DNA from: Nitrososphaerales archaeon | GTDB lineage: Archaea > Thermoproteota > Nitrososphaeria > Nitrososphaerales > Gagatemarchaeaceae | Assembly (NCBI GenBank): GCA_030038365.1 | Contig: JASHPA010000015.1 | Coordinates: 1-41,248, forward strand | Direction: 5' to 3' | DNA length: 41,248 nucleotides | Shown: one piece after another, positions 1 through 10,122 of the stretch | Numbering within the stretch: position 1 is the first letter of the stretch | How the letters are laid out: every line of letters begins with the position of its first letter | Notes under the pieces: model-generated | Databases searched by the model: none | Told to the model about the DNA's origin: nothing | The model's input: only the letters and a program-made list of their open reading frames with translations | Translations under genes and position numbers: made by a program

Positions 1-1
1 G

Positions 2-511
2 GAGCAGGAGGATTACGAATACATGATAAGGATGAAAACGGGTGCCCTGATAGGAGCCTCCTCGGCGAGCGGCGTCGTGGTCGGCGGAGGGCTCCATGAC
101 GACAAGCTGCTGGACATCGCTTTCTCCTCGGGGGAGTGGCTGGGAATGGCGTATCAGGTCCGGGATGACCTACTCGACATAATGAGCGACGAGCAGACCC
201 TTGGCAAGCCTGTTTTCGCCGACATAAAGGGAGGGAAGAAGAATGCAGTACTCATCCATGCCATGTCGAAGTCGTCCGAGGATGACAGGAGGTTCCTGCG
301 AGCGCTGCCCCACAGGAATGGACAATTCTCGGAGGCGGAAATCGACAGGGTAAGGGACCTTCTGGTAAGGCACGGTTCGGTCGAGTATGTGAGGGACTTG
401 TCAGCGCTATATGCTCAGAACAGCCTGAAGCTCGTCGAGACGGTAGAGATAGGCGACACCCGCAGAAAGCTGGCCGAACTATCCGAGTACTTGGTATCGA
501 GAAAATACTGA
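2..511 (+). CDS. Polyprenyl (geranylgeranyl-type) diphosphate synthase, C-terminal part, 5' truncated by window edge
   Basis: Open from base 2 (EQEDYEYMIRMKTG...); second Asp-rich motif region YQVRDDLLDI, GKPVFADIKGGKKN. Confidence 0.88.
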   Translation, partial: EQEDYEYMIRMKTGALIGASSASGVVVGGGLHDDKLLDIAFSSGEWLGMAYQVRDDLLDIMSDEQTLGKPVFADIKGGKKNAVLIHAMSKSSEDDRRFLRALPHRNGQFSEAEIDRVRDLLVRHGSVEYVRDLSALYAQNSLKLVETVEIGDTRRKLAELSEYLVSRKY

Positions 512-538
512 GACGCGAACGCTGCCCGCGGATGCCCT

Positions 539-985
539 TTACCTGCCGTGGATTACTTTCGACGCCGAAACCGACTTCTTGCCCTTGAATGACGCCCTAG
601 CAAGCATCCGATAGTAGCTCTCCTCTTCCAGAAGGGTCGGAGGGGGAGACCAGTGGTCACCCTGGTCATCTTCCTGATAGTTGAAGTAGACTCGCAGAGC
701 GATGTCCTCGAAGCCGGGCCCTCCGGTCCCGTAGTCTCTGTCCCAGTCCACCTGCCCGTCCGGAAATTCCTTCTCGAAGCTCCTCAGGAACTCGGGCAGC
801 CGGACCAGCCAGAATGGACGAACGCTGGAGACGAGACCGTCCTTCCAGTAGATCGGAATAACCACATCATCGATCACGCTACTCGACACCAGCTTCTCGA
901 CGCTCTCCTTGTCGGCTCCTACCGATAGGAGCGCCTTTTTCAGTGTCGCTGGATCTGAAGGTGCATCTGAAGTCTTTCGCGCCAA
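539..985 (-). CDS. Hypothetical protein
   Basis: 148-aa ORF, TTG start preceded by GGAGA; no family recognised. Confidence 0.55.
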   Translation of the reverse strand: MARKTSDAPSDPATLKKALLSVGADKESVEKLVSSSVIDDVVIPIYWKDGLVSSVRPFWLVRLPEFLRSFEKEFPDGQVDWDRDYGTGGPGFEDIALRVYFNYQEDDQGDHWSPPPTLLEEESYYRMLARASFKGKKSVSASKVIHGR

Positions 986-1102
986 TCTCCCGAAACGTCA
1001 ATTCTTCCCCGGATAAATGATTATGCCCAGCGGTGGCGGTGTACCCGCGGGAATCTTCCATGCTCGTTATATACCATCGTGACCAATCAATTGTGAAGGT
1101 CG

Positions 1103-1483
1103 TTGCCTTCGGGCGATTGGGCGGAGGAACGTGACCCGCGCGCCAGCGATGACCATAAGTCACTCGGATTCGATGCGTACGCGAACTCAGACTGTGTGTA
1201 TTGCGCAGGAACTACTGAGAGGAAGACCGCCGAGATACTCTACATGTCCCTCAAGTGGGACTACTACTACTGCTACAAGTGCCGTGGCTGGTTCAAGCGG
1301 TACTACGGCGACAGGAAGGTGTTTCTGCCGGTCAGGGATGAGCGAGAAGTCAGGAGTCTCACCCAATCCTACATCGACCAAGTGCGATCGATCTATGAAC
1401 GCGGGTGGTTGTACGACAAGCTTGCTGGCCTCTGGCACACGGTAGGCCGGTGGTCGCACAAAACGAATCAGGATGGCGCCTGA
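1103..1483 (+). CDS. Hypothetical protein with Cys pairs (CVYC...CYKC), possible Zn ribbon
   Basis: 126-aa ORF with TATATA element about 30 nt upstream; CxxC pairs. Confidence 0.55.
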   Translation: MPSGDWAEERDPRASDDHKSLGFDAYANSDCVYCAGTTERKTAEILYMSLKWDYYYCYKCRGWFKRYYGDRKVFLPVRDEREVRSLTQSYIDQVRSIYERGWLYDKLAGLWHTVGRWSHKTNQDGA

Positions 1484-1836
1484 CTACCGTAGAACTCCCA
1501 AATTTTCTGCTGCAACTTCCTCACGTACGCCTTCTCTGCCTGCGAAAGTCTGGGGTCCTGACACTTGCCAGCAGGTCGCCTTAGCTCCGGGGGAACATCA
1601 TCCCAGCAGAAGAAACCGCCGCCCGGATAACCGGTGTCCTTTCGTACAACTATCGCCGCGAACCCGGGCGCCCCTTTTCCAAATTCCTCCCGGTCCACCT
1701 CTCCGACCATCCCGAGCACGGTGTTTCCAGAGCTGCCGCGTGTGAGACCAAAACGCACCATCAACTGGCCGTACGTCACAGTCTCGCGTCTACGAGCCGC
1801 GGAGAGCAGCTCCTTTCGCATCTCGTCGACAGACAT
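1468..1836 (-). CDS. Hypothetical protein
   Basis: 122-aa ORF with coherent protein-like sequence; ATG start. Confidence 0.55.
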   Translation of the reverse strand: MSVDEMRKELLSAARRRETVTYGQLMVRFGLTRGSSGNTVLGMVGEVDREEFGKGAPGFAAIVVRKDTGYPGGGFFCWDDVPPELRRPAGKCQDPRLSQAEKAYVRKLQQKIWEFYGSQAPS

Positions 1837-1850
1837 GGTTTTCTGAAGGC

Positions 1851-2618
1851 GTGCGGAAGCTAAAAACGGTTTCCACGCGACCGATAATTAGTTATTCAGG
1901 ATGCCAACGGGACCTCTTCACACTGCCGTCCGTCGAGATTGAAGGATATCGCATAGAGTACTTCGTGACCAGAGGCACGAGCAGGAGATACACGTACTTC
2001 CGGTTCGGTTCAGACAATAGGCTTGAGGTGGTCGTCCCCAGAGGAAGGACGATCGATGTCCGGTCAGCGATAATGAGCAGGGAGCGCTGGATTCTCAGAC
2101 GCTTCCAGCGGCTCGACGGCGACCCAAAGATATTCGACAAGGAGACCGTGATGTACCAAGGAAGGGCGCTCTCGCTCGTATTCGAAAAATCACTGGAAAA
2201 AGAGGAGCTCCTGCTCGAACCCCTTGCCGACCAGGTCGTCATCAGGGCGAGCGATACTTCCCGGATACCGGAGTTGATACGCAGGTGGTTCATCCGCGAA
2301 ACCTCTAGATACGTGATCGGGAAGCTGGGCGAGTTATCGGCAGGGATTCCTGTAAGGTACAAGAGGGCAGACGTCCGCCAAATGAAGAACTGGGGCTACT
2401 GCACCCGGGACGGCAGGCTCTCCTTCAGCTGGCAGCTCATAGCGCTCCCTGGCCCTCTCAGGGATTACGTCATCATGCACGAACTTGCACACCTCACAGA
2501 ATTCAACCACTCCGCGGCCTTCAAGAGGCGGCTGTCCGAGCTGTGCCCGGAGTACAGGGAGAGGGAGAAGGAGCTCGATAGGATTCTGCCGGGCAGTCTA
2601 GCAGGATACCTCGATTGA
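1851..2618 (+). CDS. YgjP/WLM-like (DUF45) putative metal-dependent hydrolase
   Basis: HELAHLTEFNHSAAFKRRLSELCPEY zinc-binding HExxH motif and DUF45-like architecture. Confidence 0.85.
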   Translation: MRKLKTVSTRPIISYSGCQRDLFTLPSVEIEGYRIEYFVTRGTSRRYTYFRFGSDNRLEVVVPRGRTIDVRSAIMSRERWILRRFQRLDGDPKIFDKETVMYQGRALSLVFEKSLEKEELLLEPLADQVVIRASDTSRIPELIRRWFIRETSRYVIGKLGELSAGIPVRYKRADVRQMKNWGYCTRDGRLSFSWQLIALPGPLRDYVIMHELAHLTEFNHSAAFKRRLSELCPEYREREKELDRILPGSLAGYLD

Positions 2619-2660
2619 TCACGACCTGCTGCTACCTCCCGTGAACCTTGGTCGAGATTC

Positions 2661-2685
2661 TAAGCAATCTTGCAATAATTGCTTA
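2661..2685. promoter_or_regulatory. Candidate operator: TAAGCAAT-N9-ATTGCTTA inverted repeat upstream of ABC exporter operon
   Basis: Perfect 8-bp inverted repeat, upstream of TATA-like ttatatta and the 2751 start. Confidence 0.5.
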
Positions 2686-2750
2686 AAGATTTGGGAACGA
2701 TTTTGGAAACTCGTTATATTATGTAGCGAGACAGGCCACTCAAGACACTA

Positions 2751-4040
2751 ATGTCGTCGCTGAATCTGGCCGTGAGGAGCCTTCGTCGCCGTAGGACCAG
2801 GACAATTCTCACGGTCTCGGGGATTGTGATCGGTGTGGCGATGATACTAGTCCTGCTTTCTATTTCGGCGGGAGCTTCGACACAGACGAACGGGCTGCTC
2901 AGGAATGCTCTCGGTGCACAGATTACCGTAGTCAACGCGACTACTCCCACATTCCCTGGATTTACCGGCAACTTTACTGGCTTTAGTTTTACGGGCGGCG
3001 GTCCTCCATCTGGATCGGGAGGGAGTAATCCTGGAGGATTCGCGCAGTTCTTCGGCGGCGGGAACACGCTGAATGAGTCCTTGGTTACCAAGATTGATGC
3101 CATCTCGGGGGTGTACGCAACTTCACCTGAACTTGACACAACGGGTTACGTCAATGGGAACTCCGTCCTCCTCGACGGAATAGACCCGAGCACCTATTCC
3201 TCGGTCACCAATGGAATCGATATCAGTAGCGGGTCCATGTTCAGTTCCTCATCGGCAAGCAATAGCATAATTCTGTCTAGTGCCCTCGCGACCAATCTAG
3301 GAGTATCTGTCGGCTCGACCGTTGCTGTGGGCGTGAATTCGACGGGCGGGGCAAGCTACACTGTCACCGGAATCTATACCCCGACGAACTCCGCCTTCGG
3401 CGCCGCTTCGAGGTCGGCATACATTCCAATTTCGGCAGCACAGGCAATCAGCGGCGACTCGAATGAGGTGACAGAGATCTACGTGAAGGCGGATACCCCG
3501 AGCCTCGTCAACTCGGTTGCATCGCTCATCGACTCCGAGATATCTGGGGTCACGGCGAACACGGCGTCATCGATAACCGTAGCATCCAGCCTGAGCGGCA
3601 CACTCAGCACGCTCTTCATCGTAATAGGAGTCGTGGCGCTGATCGCAGGAGCCTTCGGCGTAATCAACACAATGATGATGTCAATAAGCGAGCGGACGAG
3701 AGAGGTCGGGACTCTCCGCGCCATCGGCGCGCAGAAACAGACGGTCATGAAGATCTTCATGAGCGAGGCGTTCATGATAGGTATAATCGGCGCTGTAGCA
3801 GGCGTGGTCGTCGGGCTCATCGTCTCCGTTGCACTCCCCTCCATCACCGGCTCAGGAGCAGCGGGTGCCGCAGGTAGGTTCGCCGGAGCCTCGCTCATCA
3901 GCAGCCTGAACACTTCGATAACACCCGAGAACGTGCTTCTGAGCCTTGCGCTCGGCATCATCGTCGGGACTCTGGCTGGAATCTACCCAGCGTGGCGTGC
4001 ATCGAGAATGGACCCGGTGGAGGCGCTAAGGCATGTCTGA
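2751..4040 (+). CDS. MacB/FtsX-family ABC transporter permease
   Basis: N-terminal MacB_PCD-like region, C-terminal FtsX domain with LRAIGAQKQTV and PAWRASRMDPVEALRHV. Confidence 0.9.
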   Translation: MSSLNLAVRSLRRRRTRTILTVSGIVIGVAMILVLLSISAGASTQTNGLLRNALGAQITVVNATTPTFPGFTGNFTGFSFTGGGPPSGSGGSNPGGFAQFFGGGNTLNESLVTKIDAISGVYATSPELDTTGYVNGNSVLLDGIDPSTYSSVTNGIDISSGSMFSSSSASNSIILSSALATNLGVSVGSTVAVGVNSTGGASYTVTGIYTPTNSAFGAASRSAYIPISAAQAISGDSNEVTEIYVKADTPSLVNSVASLIDSEISGVTANTASSITVASSLSGTLSTLFIVIGVVALIAGAFGVINTMMMSISERTREVGTLRAIGAQKQTVMKIFMSEAFMIGIIGAVAGVVVGLIVSVALPSITGSGAAGAAGRFAGASLISSLNTSITPENVLLSLALGIIVGTLAGIYPAWRASRMDPVEALRHV

Positions 4041-4782
4041 GATGGCAGTGAAGACCGCAGGACTCGCTAAGAGCTATAATCGCGGGAAGGAATCGGTTCA
4101 GGCCCTCAGAGGAGTAGACGTAGAGATAAGGAAAGGGGAGACACTAGCCATAGTGGGCAGGTCGGGGTCTGGAAAGACCACGCTGTTGAACCTAATCGCG
4201 GGTCTCGACAAGCCTACTGGAGGAAAGATTCTGGTCGACGAAACGAACCTCCGGGAACTCAGCGACCATGATATGACCGCGTTCAGACTGAAGAACATCG
4301 GTTTCATCTTCCAGTTCTACAACCTTAACCCAACACTCTCCGCGCTGGAGAACGTGGAGGTCCCGATGTCCCTAGCTGGAATGCCAAGCGCGGAGCGGCG
4401 TGAGAGGGCCATCGAGCTCCTCACTTCCGTAGGACTTCAGGCGAGGACGAGCCACACGCCCGACCAGATGAGCGGTGGAGAGCAACAGAGGGTGGCTGTA
4501 GCTAGGGCCCTCGCCAACAAACCACAGATACTCCTTGGCGACGAGCCTACGGGTGACCTCGACTCGAAATCTACCAAGGCTCTCATGGATCTGCTCAGAT
4601 CGCTCAGGAAAGATACGGGCATGACCATGGTCTTCGTGACCCACGACCCATTGGTCGTCTCTCGTTGTGACCGGGCGATCGCACTCAGAGATGGCAAGCT
4701 CGTGCAGGAGCTCTCCAGAAGTGATATCGAGAAGGCGAGAATCGGCACCATGGAGAACGAAGTGCTCGAAGGCGTTTACTGA
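4033..4782 (+). CDS. LolD/MacB-type ABC transporter ATPase
   Basis: Walker A GRSGSGKTT, signature MSGGEQQRVAVARAL, Walker B ILLGDEPTGDLD, H-loop VTHD. Confidence 0.95.
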   Translation: MSEMAVKTAGLAKSYNRGKESVQALRGVDVEIRKGETLAIVGRSGSGKTTLLNLIAGLDKPTGGKILVDETNLRELSDHDMTAFRLKNIGFIFQFYNLNPTLSALENVEVPMSLAGMPSAERRERAIELLTSVGLQARTSHTPDQMSGGEQQRVAVARALANKPQILLGDEPTGDLDSKSTKALMDLLRSLRKDTGMTMVFVTHDPLVVSRCDRAIALRDGKLVQELSRSDIEKARIGTMENEVLEGVY

Positions 4783-4851
4783 ACTAAGCTCGTGAGCTCG
4801 TCACCCCTTACCTATCCTTAAATCGGAGCCTAGGGCCGAACCGGGTCTGGC

Positions 4852-6894
4852 ATGGCCTCCGACAGGAAACCAAATCGGCTCGCGGACGAAAAGAGTCCCT
4901 ACCTCCTGCAGCACGCCTACAACCCTGTGGGCTGGTACCCGTGGGGTGCCGAGGCACTCGGGAAGGCCAAGTCGGAGGGCAAGCCCATCTTCCTCAGTAT
5001 AGGTTACTCCACATGCCACTGGTGCCACGTGATGGAGAAGGAATCATTCGAGAACGAGCGCATCGCGAAGATGCTCAACGAGAGATTCATCCCCATCAAG
5101 GTCGACAGGGAAGAGCGTCCTGACATAGATGAGATCTACATGAAGGCGGTAATAGCCATGCATGGGCAGGGTGGCTGGCCCCTCTCCGTCTTCCTCACGC
5201 CTGATCTGAAGCCATTCTACGGGGGCACATATTTCCCACCCATTCCGAGTCACGGGCTGCCTAGTTTCCCCCAAGTTCTCGAATTCGTCTCAGACCTGTG
5301 GACGAACAAGAAGGACGAGATCATCAAGGATTCTGACGAGATCGTCAGGGTCCTCCAGGAGAGCTACACCTCTCAAGGTCGTGACCACCTCTCGAAGTCG
5401 ATTCTCGACGAGGCCTATGTCCAGCTCATCTCGTCCCTCGACGAACAGTACGGCGGGTTTGGCCCTGCGCCGAAGTTTCCGGTCCCGACCTACACCGAAT
5501 TCCTGCTGCGCTACTACCGAAGGAACCGCAAGGAGCCTGCCCTCAAGGCAGCGAAGAGAACGCTGCAATCAATTGCCGCGGGCGGCATACACGACCATCT
5601 AGGGGGCGGCTTCCATCGGTATTCAACGGACAGGTTCTGGCTCATTCCCCACTTCGAGAAGATGCTGTACGACAACGCCCAACTCGCACGAGCGTTTCTG
5701 GAGACGTATCAGCTCACGACAGATAATTCCTTCCTTGAGCCGGCTATTGACACTCTCGAGTGGATGCTGAGAGAGATGAAGAGCCCCGAGGGTGGCTTCT
5801 ACTCGGCGCAGGACGCGGACACACGCGACGGAGAGGGCTACTACTATACTTGGACGCCCGAGGAGGTGGCCCAGGTCGTCGGCAAGCAAGAGGCGACGGT
5901 GTTCGACGAACTCTTCGGGGTCACCACCGAGGGCAACTTTGAGGGAGGACGGTCTATACTTCACGTGAGCTCGCCCGTCGAGCGCGTAGCGTCAAAGAAC
6001 GGCTTGGAAACGGGAGCTGTCGACCGACTTGTTACCGAAGCCAAGACGAAACTGCTTGCTGCTCGACTGAAGAGGGCGCACCCCAGCACAGATGACAAGA
6101 TCATCGCCTCGTGGAACGGCCTTGCGATCTCAGCGCTTGCCGTAGCCTATCAAGTGACCGGAGAGCAGCGGTATCTCGATGGAGCTCGCGGTGCTGCAGA
6201 TTTTGTGCTTAGCAAGCTAGTGAAGAATGGTCGATTGCTGAGGCGCTATAGGGATGGGGATGCAGCATTCGATGGCGCGCTCGACGACTACGCGCTCGTA
6301 GCGGCCGCGTTGCTCGACCTTTACGAAACCACTTTCGAGGGGCCTTGGCTGAGTCAGGCGGTGAACCTTACCGAGAAGATGGTCGAATTCTTCTGGGATC
6401 CTGAGTCTGGCGGGTTCACGAACTCGTCGGGAGGTCTCCTACTGAAGGTCAAGGAGGCGTACGACGGACCGACCCCATCGGGCAATTCCGCGGCAGCTCT
6501 GACGCTCCTTCGGCTGTCCAATCTTACGGGTCGGGAAGACTACAGGGCTAAGGCAGAGAAGACGATGAAATTCTTCGCGGACGCGATGGAGTCGTCGCCC
6601 ACTTCCCATACCTACATGATGTGTGCCCTCGACTTTTGGCTGGGTTCGCGCGAGATAGTCCTCGCAGGAATCAAGAACAACCCCGAGTCGCGTCAGGTGA
6701 TGGCGGAGATTCGCAAGAGATTCCTCCCGGACATGGTCCTTGCTGTCCCGGACGACTCCGTCTCTGAGCTCGAGTCGCTCACCCAGGGGAAGACCAGTAT
6801 CGACGGGAAGCCGACGATCTACATATGCCAGAACTTCGCGTGCCGGAGTCCCATAACCCAGCTCGACTCATTGAAGACGGCACTAGATGCCTGA
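4852..6894 (+). CDS. Thioredoxin-domain protein of the DUF255/YyaL (SSP411-like) family
   Basis: [41 protein letters not shown] and [19 protein letters not shown]. Confidence 0.93.
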   Translation: MASDRKPNRLADEKSPYLLQHAYNPVGWYPWGAEALGKAKSEGKPIFLSIGYSTCHWCHVMEKESFENERIAKMLNERFIPIKVDREERPDIDEIYMKAVIAMHGQGGWPLSVFLTPDLKPFYGGTYFPPIPSHGLPSFPQVLEFVSDLWTNKKDEIIKDSDEIVRVLQESYTSQGRDHLSKSILDEAYVQLISSLDEQYGGFGPAPKFPVPTYTEFLLRYYRRNRKEPALKAAKRTLQSIAAGGIHDHLGGGFHRYSTDRFWLIPHFEKMLYDNAQLARAFLETYQLTTDNSFLEPAIDTLEWMLREMKSPEGGFYSAQDADTRDGEGYYYTWTPEEVAQVVGKQEATVFDELFGVTTEGNFEGGRSILHVSSPVERVASKNGLETGAVDRLVTEAKTKLLAARLKRAHPSTDDKIIASWNGLAISALAVAYQVTGEQRYLDGARGAADFVLSKLVKNGRLLRRYRDGDAAFDGALDDYALVAAALLDLYETTFEGPWLSQAVNLTEKMVEFFWDPESGGFTNSSGGLLLKVKEAYDGPTPSGNSAAALTLLRLSNLTGREDYRAKAEKTMKFFADAMESSPTSHTYMMCALDFWLGSREIVLAGIKNNPESRQVMAEIRKRFLPDMVLAVPDDSVSELESLTQGKTSIDGKPTIYICQNFACRSPITQLDSLKTALDA

Positions 6895-7723
6895 GGACAT
6901 CGAAGAGGAGACAACAACGAAGGCTATCATCCTCACAGACCCGGAGAGACCCAAGGCTCGGAAGGAAGACGTGATCCCGATGTTGGACAAGGCAGGTATC
7001 GGTTTCGCAGGTCGGGGCGCAGACTTCGGGGTGGTCGTCGGCGGGGATGGCATATTCAGCCACTATGGTCGGCTCATCTCCATCCCGCTTCTCTTCGTCA
7101 GCGTCAGGTCCAGCGAGTCCACGGCTTCGAAGGGCTACCTCGCTGAGGTCAACCTACACGACCTTCCGCAGGCTCTAGAAGAGATTGCTCGGGGAGAGTA
7201 TCACGAACTCGAATACAGGAGGCTTCAGGTTTCGATGAACGGCACCATCAAAGGCGATATCTTCACCGACGTCTATCTCGAGAAGGGCGCGGACAGCAAC
7301 TGCTTGAGATACCGAATCGATGTGCATGGCAAAGGTGCGAGCTTCACCGAGTCAGCCATAGCCAATGGCATCATAGCCTGCACGAGCGCTGGCTCGACCG
7401 GCTACTACTCCTACGTCGACAAGCTGCAGAACGGCGGCAGCTTCAAGGCTGAACAGTTCACGAAGATAGACGCGGACCAGATAGGAATCTGCCATATAGC
7501 TCCCGTCTACACAAAGAGGGATGGCACTGGGGAGACGCCACTCAGGTACACGCTGCCTTGGGGAGCTAGAGTGAGGATCACTCTCACGAGGGACGCCGAT
7601 GCACGCCTCTTCGGTCTCACGAGGTCCAGGAAGGGGATACGGACAAGAGTGGGGGATTATGTGGACTTGGCTCCCAGCAAAGCCAAAACGCGGGTGCTCA
7701 AGCTCGGATCTGGCCATAGGTGA
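6887..7723 (+). CDS. NAD kinase
   Basis: GGDG motif ([23 protein letters not shown]) and [11 protein letters not shown]; overlaps preceding gene by 8 nt. Confidence 0.8.
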   Translation: MPEDIEEETTTKAIILTDPERPKARKEDVIPMLDKAGIGFAGRGADFGVVVGGDGIFSHYGRLISIPLLFVSVRSSESTASKGYLAEVNLHDLPQALEEIARGEYHELEYRRLQVSMNGTIKGDIFTDVYLEKGADSNCLRYRIDVHGKGASFTESAIANGIIACTSAGSTGYYSYVDKLQNGGSFKAEQFTKIDADQIGICHIAPVYTKRDGTGETPLRYTLPWGARVRITLTRDADARLFGLTRSRKGIRTRVGDYVDLAPSKAKTRVLKLGSGHR

Positions 7724-8942
7724 GCTCGCGGAAGAGTTCGACGAGTTTCTTTCCGTCCGACGCGACCGGCGTCGAGTCGATGTCCACATGAATCGACTCC
7801 TGATCCTTGAGTCCATTCCCGGTCGCCACGCATACGATTAGTGAATCCCGCTCCAGTTTAGCACCGATTTCGGTCAGTGCGGCGATAGGTGTCGCGCTGG
7901 CCGGCTCGACGAACAGTCCTTCCCTTGATGCGAGGAGCTTCCTCGCAGCAATTATCTGCTCGTCAGAGACCGTGAGAACCATGCCCTGCGATTCCCTCAG
8001 GGCCGCCAGGGCTTTCTTTGACGATGCGGGGTTGCCAATCCGTATCGCCGACGCGACCGTCTGGGGGTTCTGTACGGGGGTTATTGCATCGCTTCCTCTC
8101 CAGAACGCCTTGGCTATAGGCGCAGCCCCCTCGGCCTGGACTCCTACCATCCTAGGTACTTTGTCGGTTATCCCGCAGAGCCTGAGCTCCTTGAACCCCT
8201 TCCAGATCGCGCTTATGTTCCCGGCATTTCCGACCGGAAGCACAAGATAATCCGGAACCATGAACCCGAGCTGCTCGTAGACTTCAAAGGCAAGCGTCTT
8301 CTGTCCCTCGAGCCTGTATGGGTTGACCGAATTCATTATAGCAAATTCGGGCAGTCCAGAGATGGACTGGAGCAGAATCTCGAGAGCGTCATCGAAGGTC
8401 CCTTCCGTCCTCACTATTTTCGCGCCATAAACGACCGCTTGCACCATCTTGCCTGACGCGACCTTTCCCGATGGCAGGATTATCGCTGCGGCCTTGCCCG
8501 CTCTGGCCGCGTAGGCAGACATCGAGGCCGAGGTGTTGCCAGTAGATGCACAGACGAGGACGCGCGCCCCGCTCTGCACCGCTCTCGTGACGGCAACCGT
8601 CATACCTCTATCCTTGAACGACGCGGTAGGATTCTGCCCTTCGTTCTTGACATAGAGATTTCCGGACGAGGTCTCCTTCCCGATGTTTCTCGTCCTTACC
8701 AGGGGCGTCCCTCCTTCGAGGAGTGAGACGGGGCTGACCTCCTGCACGATGGGGAGAAGCACCCTGAAGCGCCAGACTCCTTCACCCGACTTGGCGAATA
8801 GCTCGTTGCGGGACACAGTGTACTCCTTCTTGACAGCCTCAAGCAGTCCACCGCAGTTGGAGCAGAAGTATCCGGGCGGATCCTGTTCGAAGACGGTCTC
8901 ACAGTCGATGCAGTTCAGCGTCCAGCCGGCGGTTACCTTCAA
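7698..8942 (-). CDS. thrC: Threonine synthase; likely TTG start at 8942 overlapping the thrB-like stop
   Basis: PLP lysine region PTASFKDRGMTVAV, N-terminal Zn ribbon CIDCE...CSNCGG; TTGA overlap with upstream stop. Confidence 0.9.
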   Translation of the reverse strand: MKVTAGWTLNCIDCETVFEQDPPGYFCSNCGGLLEAVKKEYTVSRNELFAKSGEGVWRFRVLLPIVQEVSPVSLLEGGTPLVRTRNIGKETSSGNLYVKNEGQNPTASFKDRGMTVAVTRAVQSGARVLVCASTGNTSASMSAYAARAGKAAAIILPSGKVASGKMVQAVVYGAKIVRTEGTFDDALEILLQSISGLPEFAIMNSVNPYRLEGQKTLAFEVYEQLGFMVPDYLVLPVGNAGNISAIWKGFKELRLCGITDKVPRMVGVQAEGAAPIAKAFWRGSDAITPVQNPQTVASAIRIGNPASSKKALAALRESQGMVLTVSDEQIIAARKLLASREGLFVEPASATPIAALTEIGAKLERDSLIVCVATGNGLKDQESIHVDIDSTPVASDGKKLVELFRELTYGQIRA

Positions 8943-9898
8943 AGGACGCTCGCCCCCTGACCTACAACGGTCGTCAGACCAGTTGCCTCCACACCGACAC
9001 TCCCGAATCCACGTATCATCTCTTTGAGTACGTCCCGAGGCGAATATCTCTTGGCGTCGACTAGGGCGAGCATTGACGGCCCTGCTCCGCTGATGCATAC
9101 TCCTGCTGCCCCCGCGGCTACACCGGCCTTCCGCACTGCGTCGTATCCAGGTATGAACCGCTTCCGCGCTTCCTCGACGACTCTGTCATTCATCCCGGAC
9201 CCGATCATCCCGATGTCCCCCCTGGCGAAGCCCGAGACGATGAGACTGGCATTAGCGACATTAGAGACCATCATGTCAAGGCGCACGCTCGAGGGGAGCA
9301 CGGACCTCGCATATTCGGTTTTGCGTTCCGGAAGGTCCAGCTTTGGGGTCGCCAAGCAAAGAGCCATGTCCTTTGGCGCCGGCCAGCTCATCGCCGCAGG
9401 CCTTTTGCCGACCCTCACGACCACGAACCCTCCGAGAATCGAGGCCGAGACATTGTCGTAGTGCGCTGTCCCCGAGGCGCACGCTTCCCCCATCCCGGCA
9501 TAGAATATCAGGTCGTCACTGCTCATGCCCAAGCTGAACAGCTGGTCCATGGCCAGAGCAGCCGCCGCAGCGGACGCACCGCTGCTCCCCATGCCTAGCC
9601 CGATTGGCACCTTCTTGACCATCTCTATCGAGATTCTCTCCTTTATGCCAAAGTCCTTCGCTATAGCCAAGCAGACTGCGCCTGCTCCGTTTTTCGAGGC
9701 CGTAGATGGCGTCTTGATTCCCTTGACGCTGTCGATACCGACCGAGGCTCGGGTGGACTTTTCCGCCTTCAGCGTTACCGTGTCTCGGGGATTGTCCAGA
9801 GCCAGCGCAAAGACGTCGAACCCGGGTCCCAGGTTTGCCGATGAGGCGGAAGCTTCGACTGTAACCTTCAATCTTCTTCGACTCGCTCTCCGAGGCAA
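8939..9898 (-). CDS. thrB: Homoserine kinase (GHMP family)
   Basis: SSANLGPGFDVFALAL, KKVPIGLGMGSSGASAAAA, GVCISGAGPSMLAL; adjacent to thrC. Confidence 0.92.
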   Translation of the reverse strand: MPRRASRRRLKVTVEASASSANLGPGFDVFALALDNPRDTVTLKAEKSTRASVGIDSVKGIKTPSTASKNGAGAVCLAIAKDFGIKERISIEMVKKVPIGLGMGSSGASAAAAALAMDQLFSLGMSSDDLIFYAGMGEACASGTAHYDNVSASILGGFVVVRVGKRPAAMSWPAPKDMALCLATPKLDLPERKTEYARSVLPSSVRLDMMVSNVANASLIVSGFARGDIGMIGSGMNDRVVEEARKRFIPGYDAVRKAGVAAGAAGVCISGAGPSMLALVDAKRYSPRDVLKEMIRGFGSVGVEATGLTTVVGQGASVL

Positions 9899-10122
9899 TT
9901 ATATGACTATCGCGCGAACTTATTGGTACCGTCAAGATAGCGGAACAGGTTTGACAGCCAACCGGAGATTTGAGGCCGTACGGCATTCTTGGCGAGATTT
10001 TCACCTTGCCATCGGCAGCTAACAAGATCAATCAATTGGTGATTTGACAGTCAATTCACAGGTCTTATCTCGACGGTGTCGGACTTCTCCGGACAAATGC
10101 TTTTAGCGGAAAAGAGAAGCCC

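Noticed and set aside
8939-8942. Apparent large overlap between threonine synthase and homoserine kinase ORFs
   Set aside because: Explained by an over-extended ORF call; a TTG start at 8942 gives a normal 4-nt TTGA overlap.
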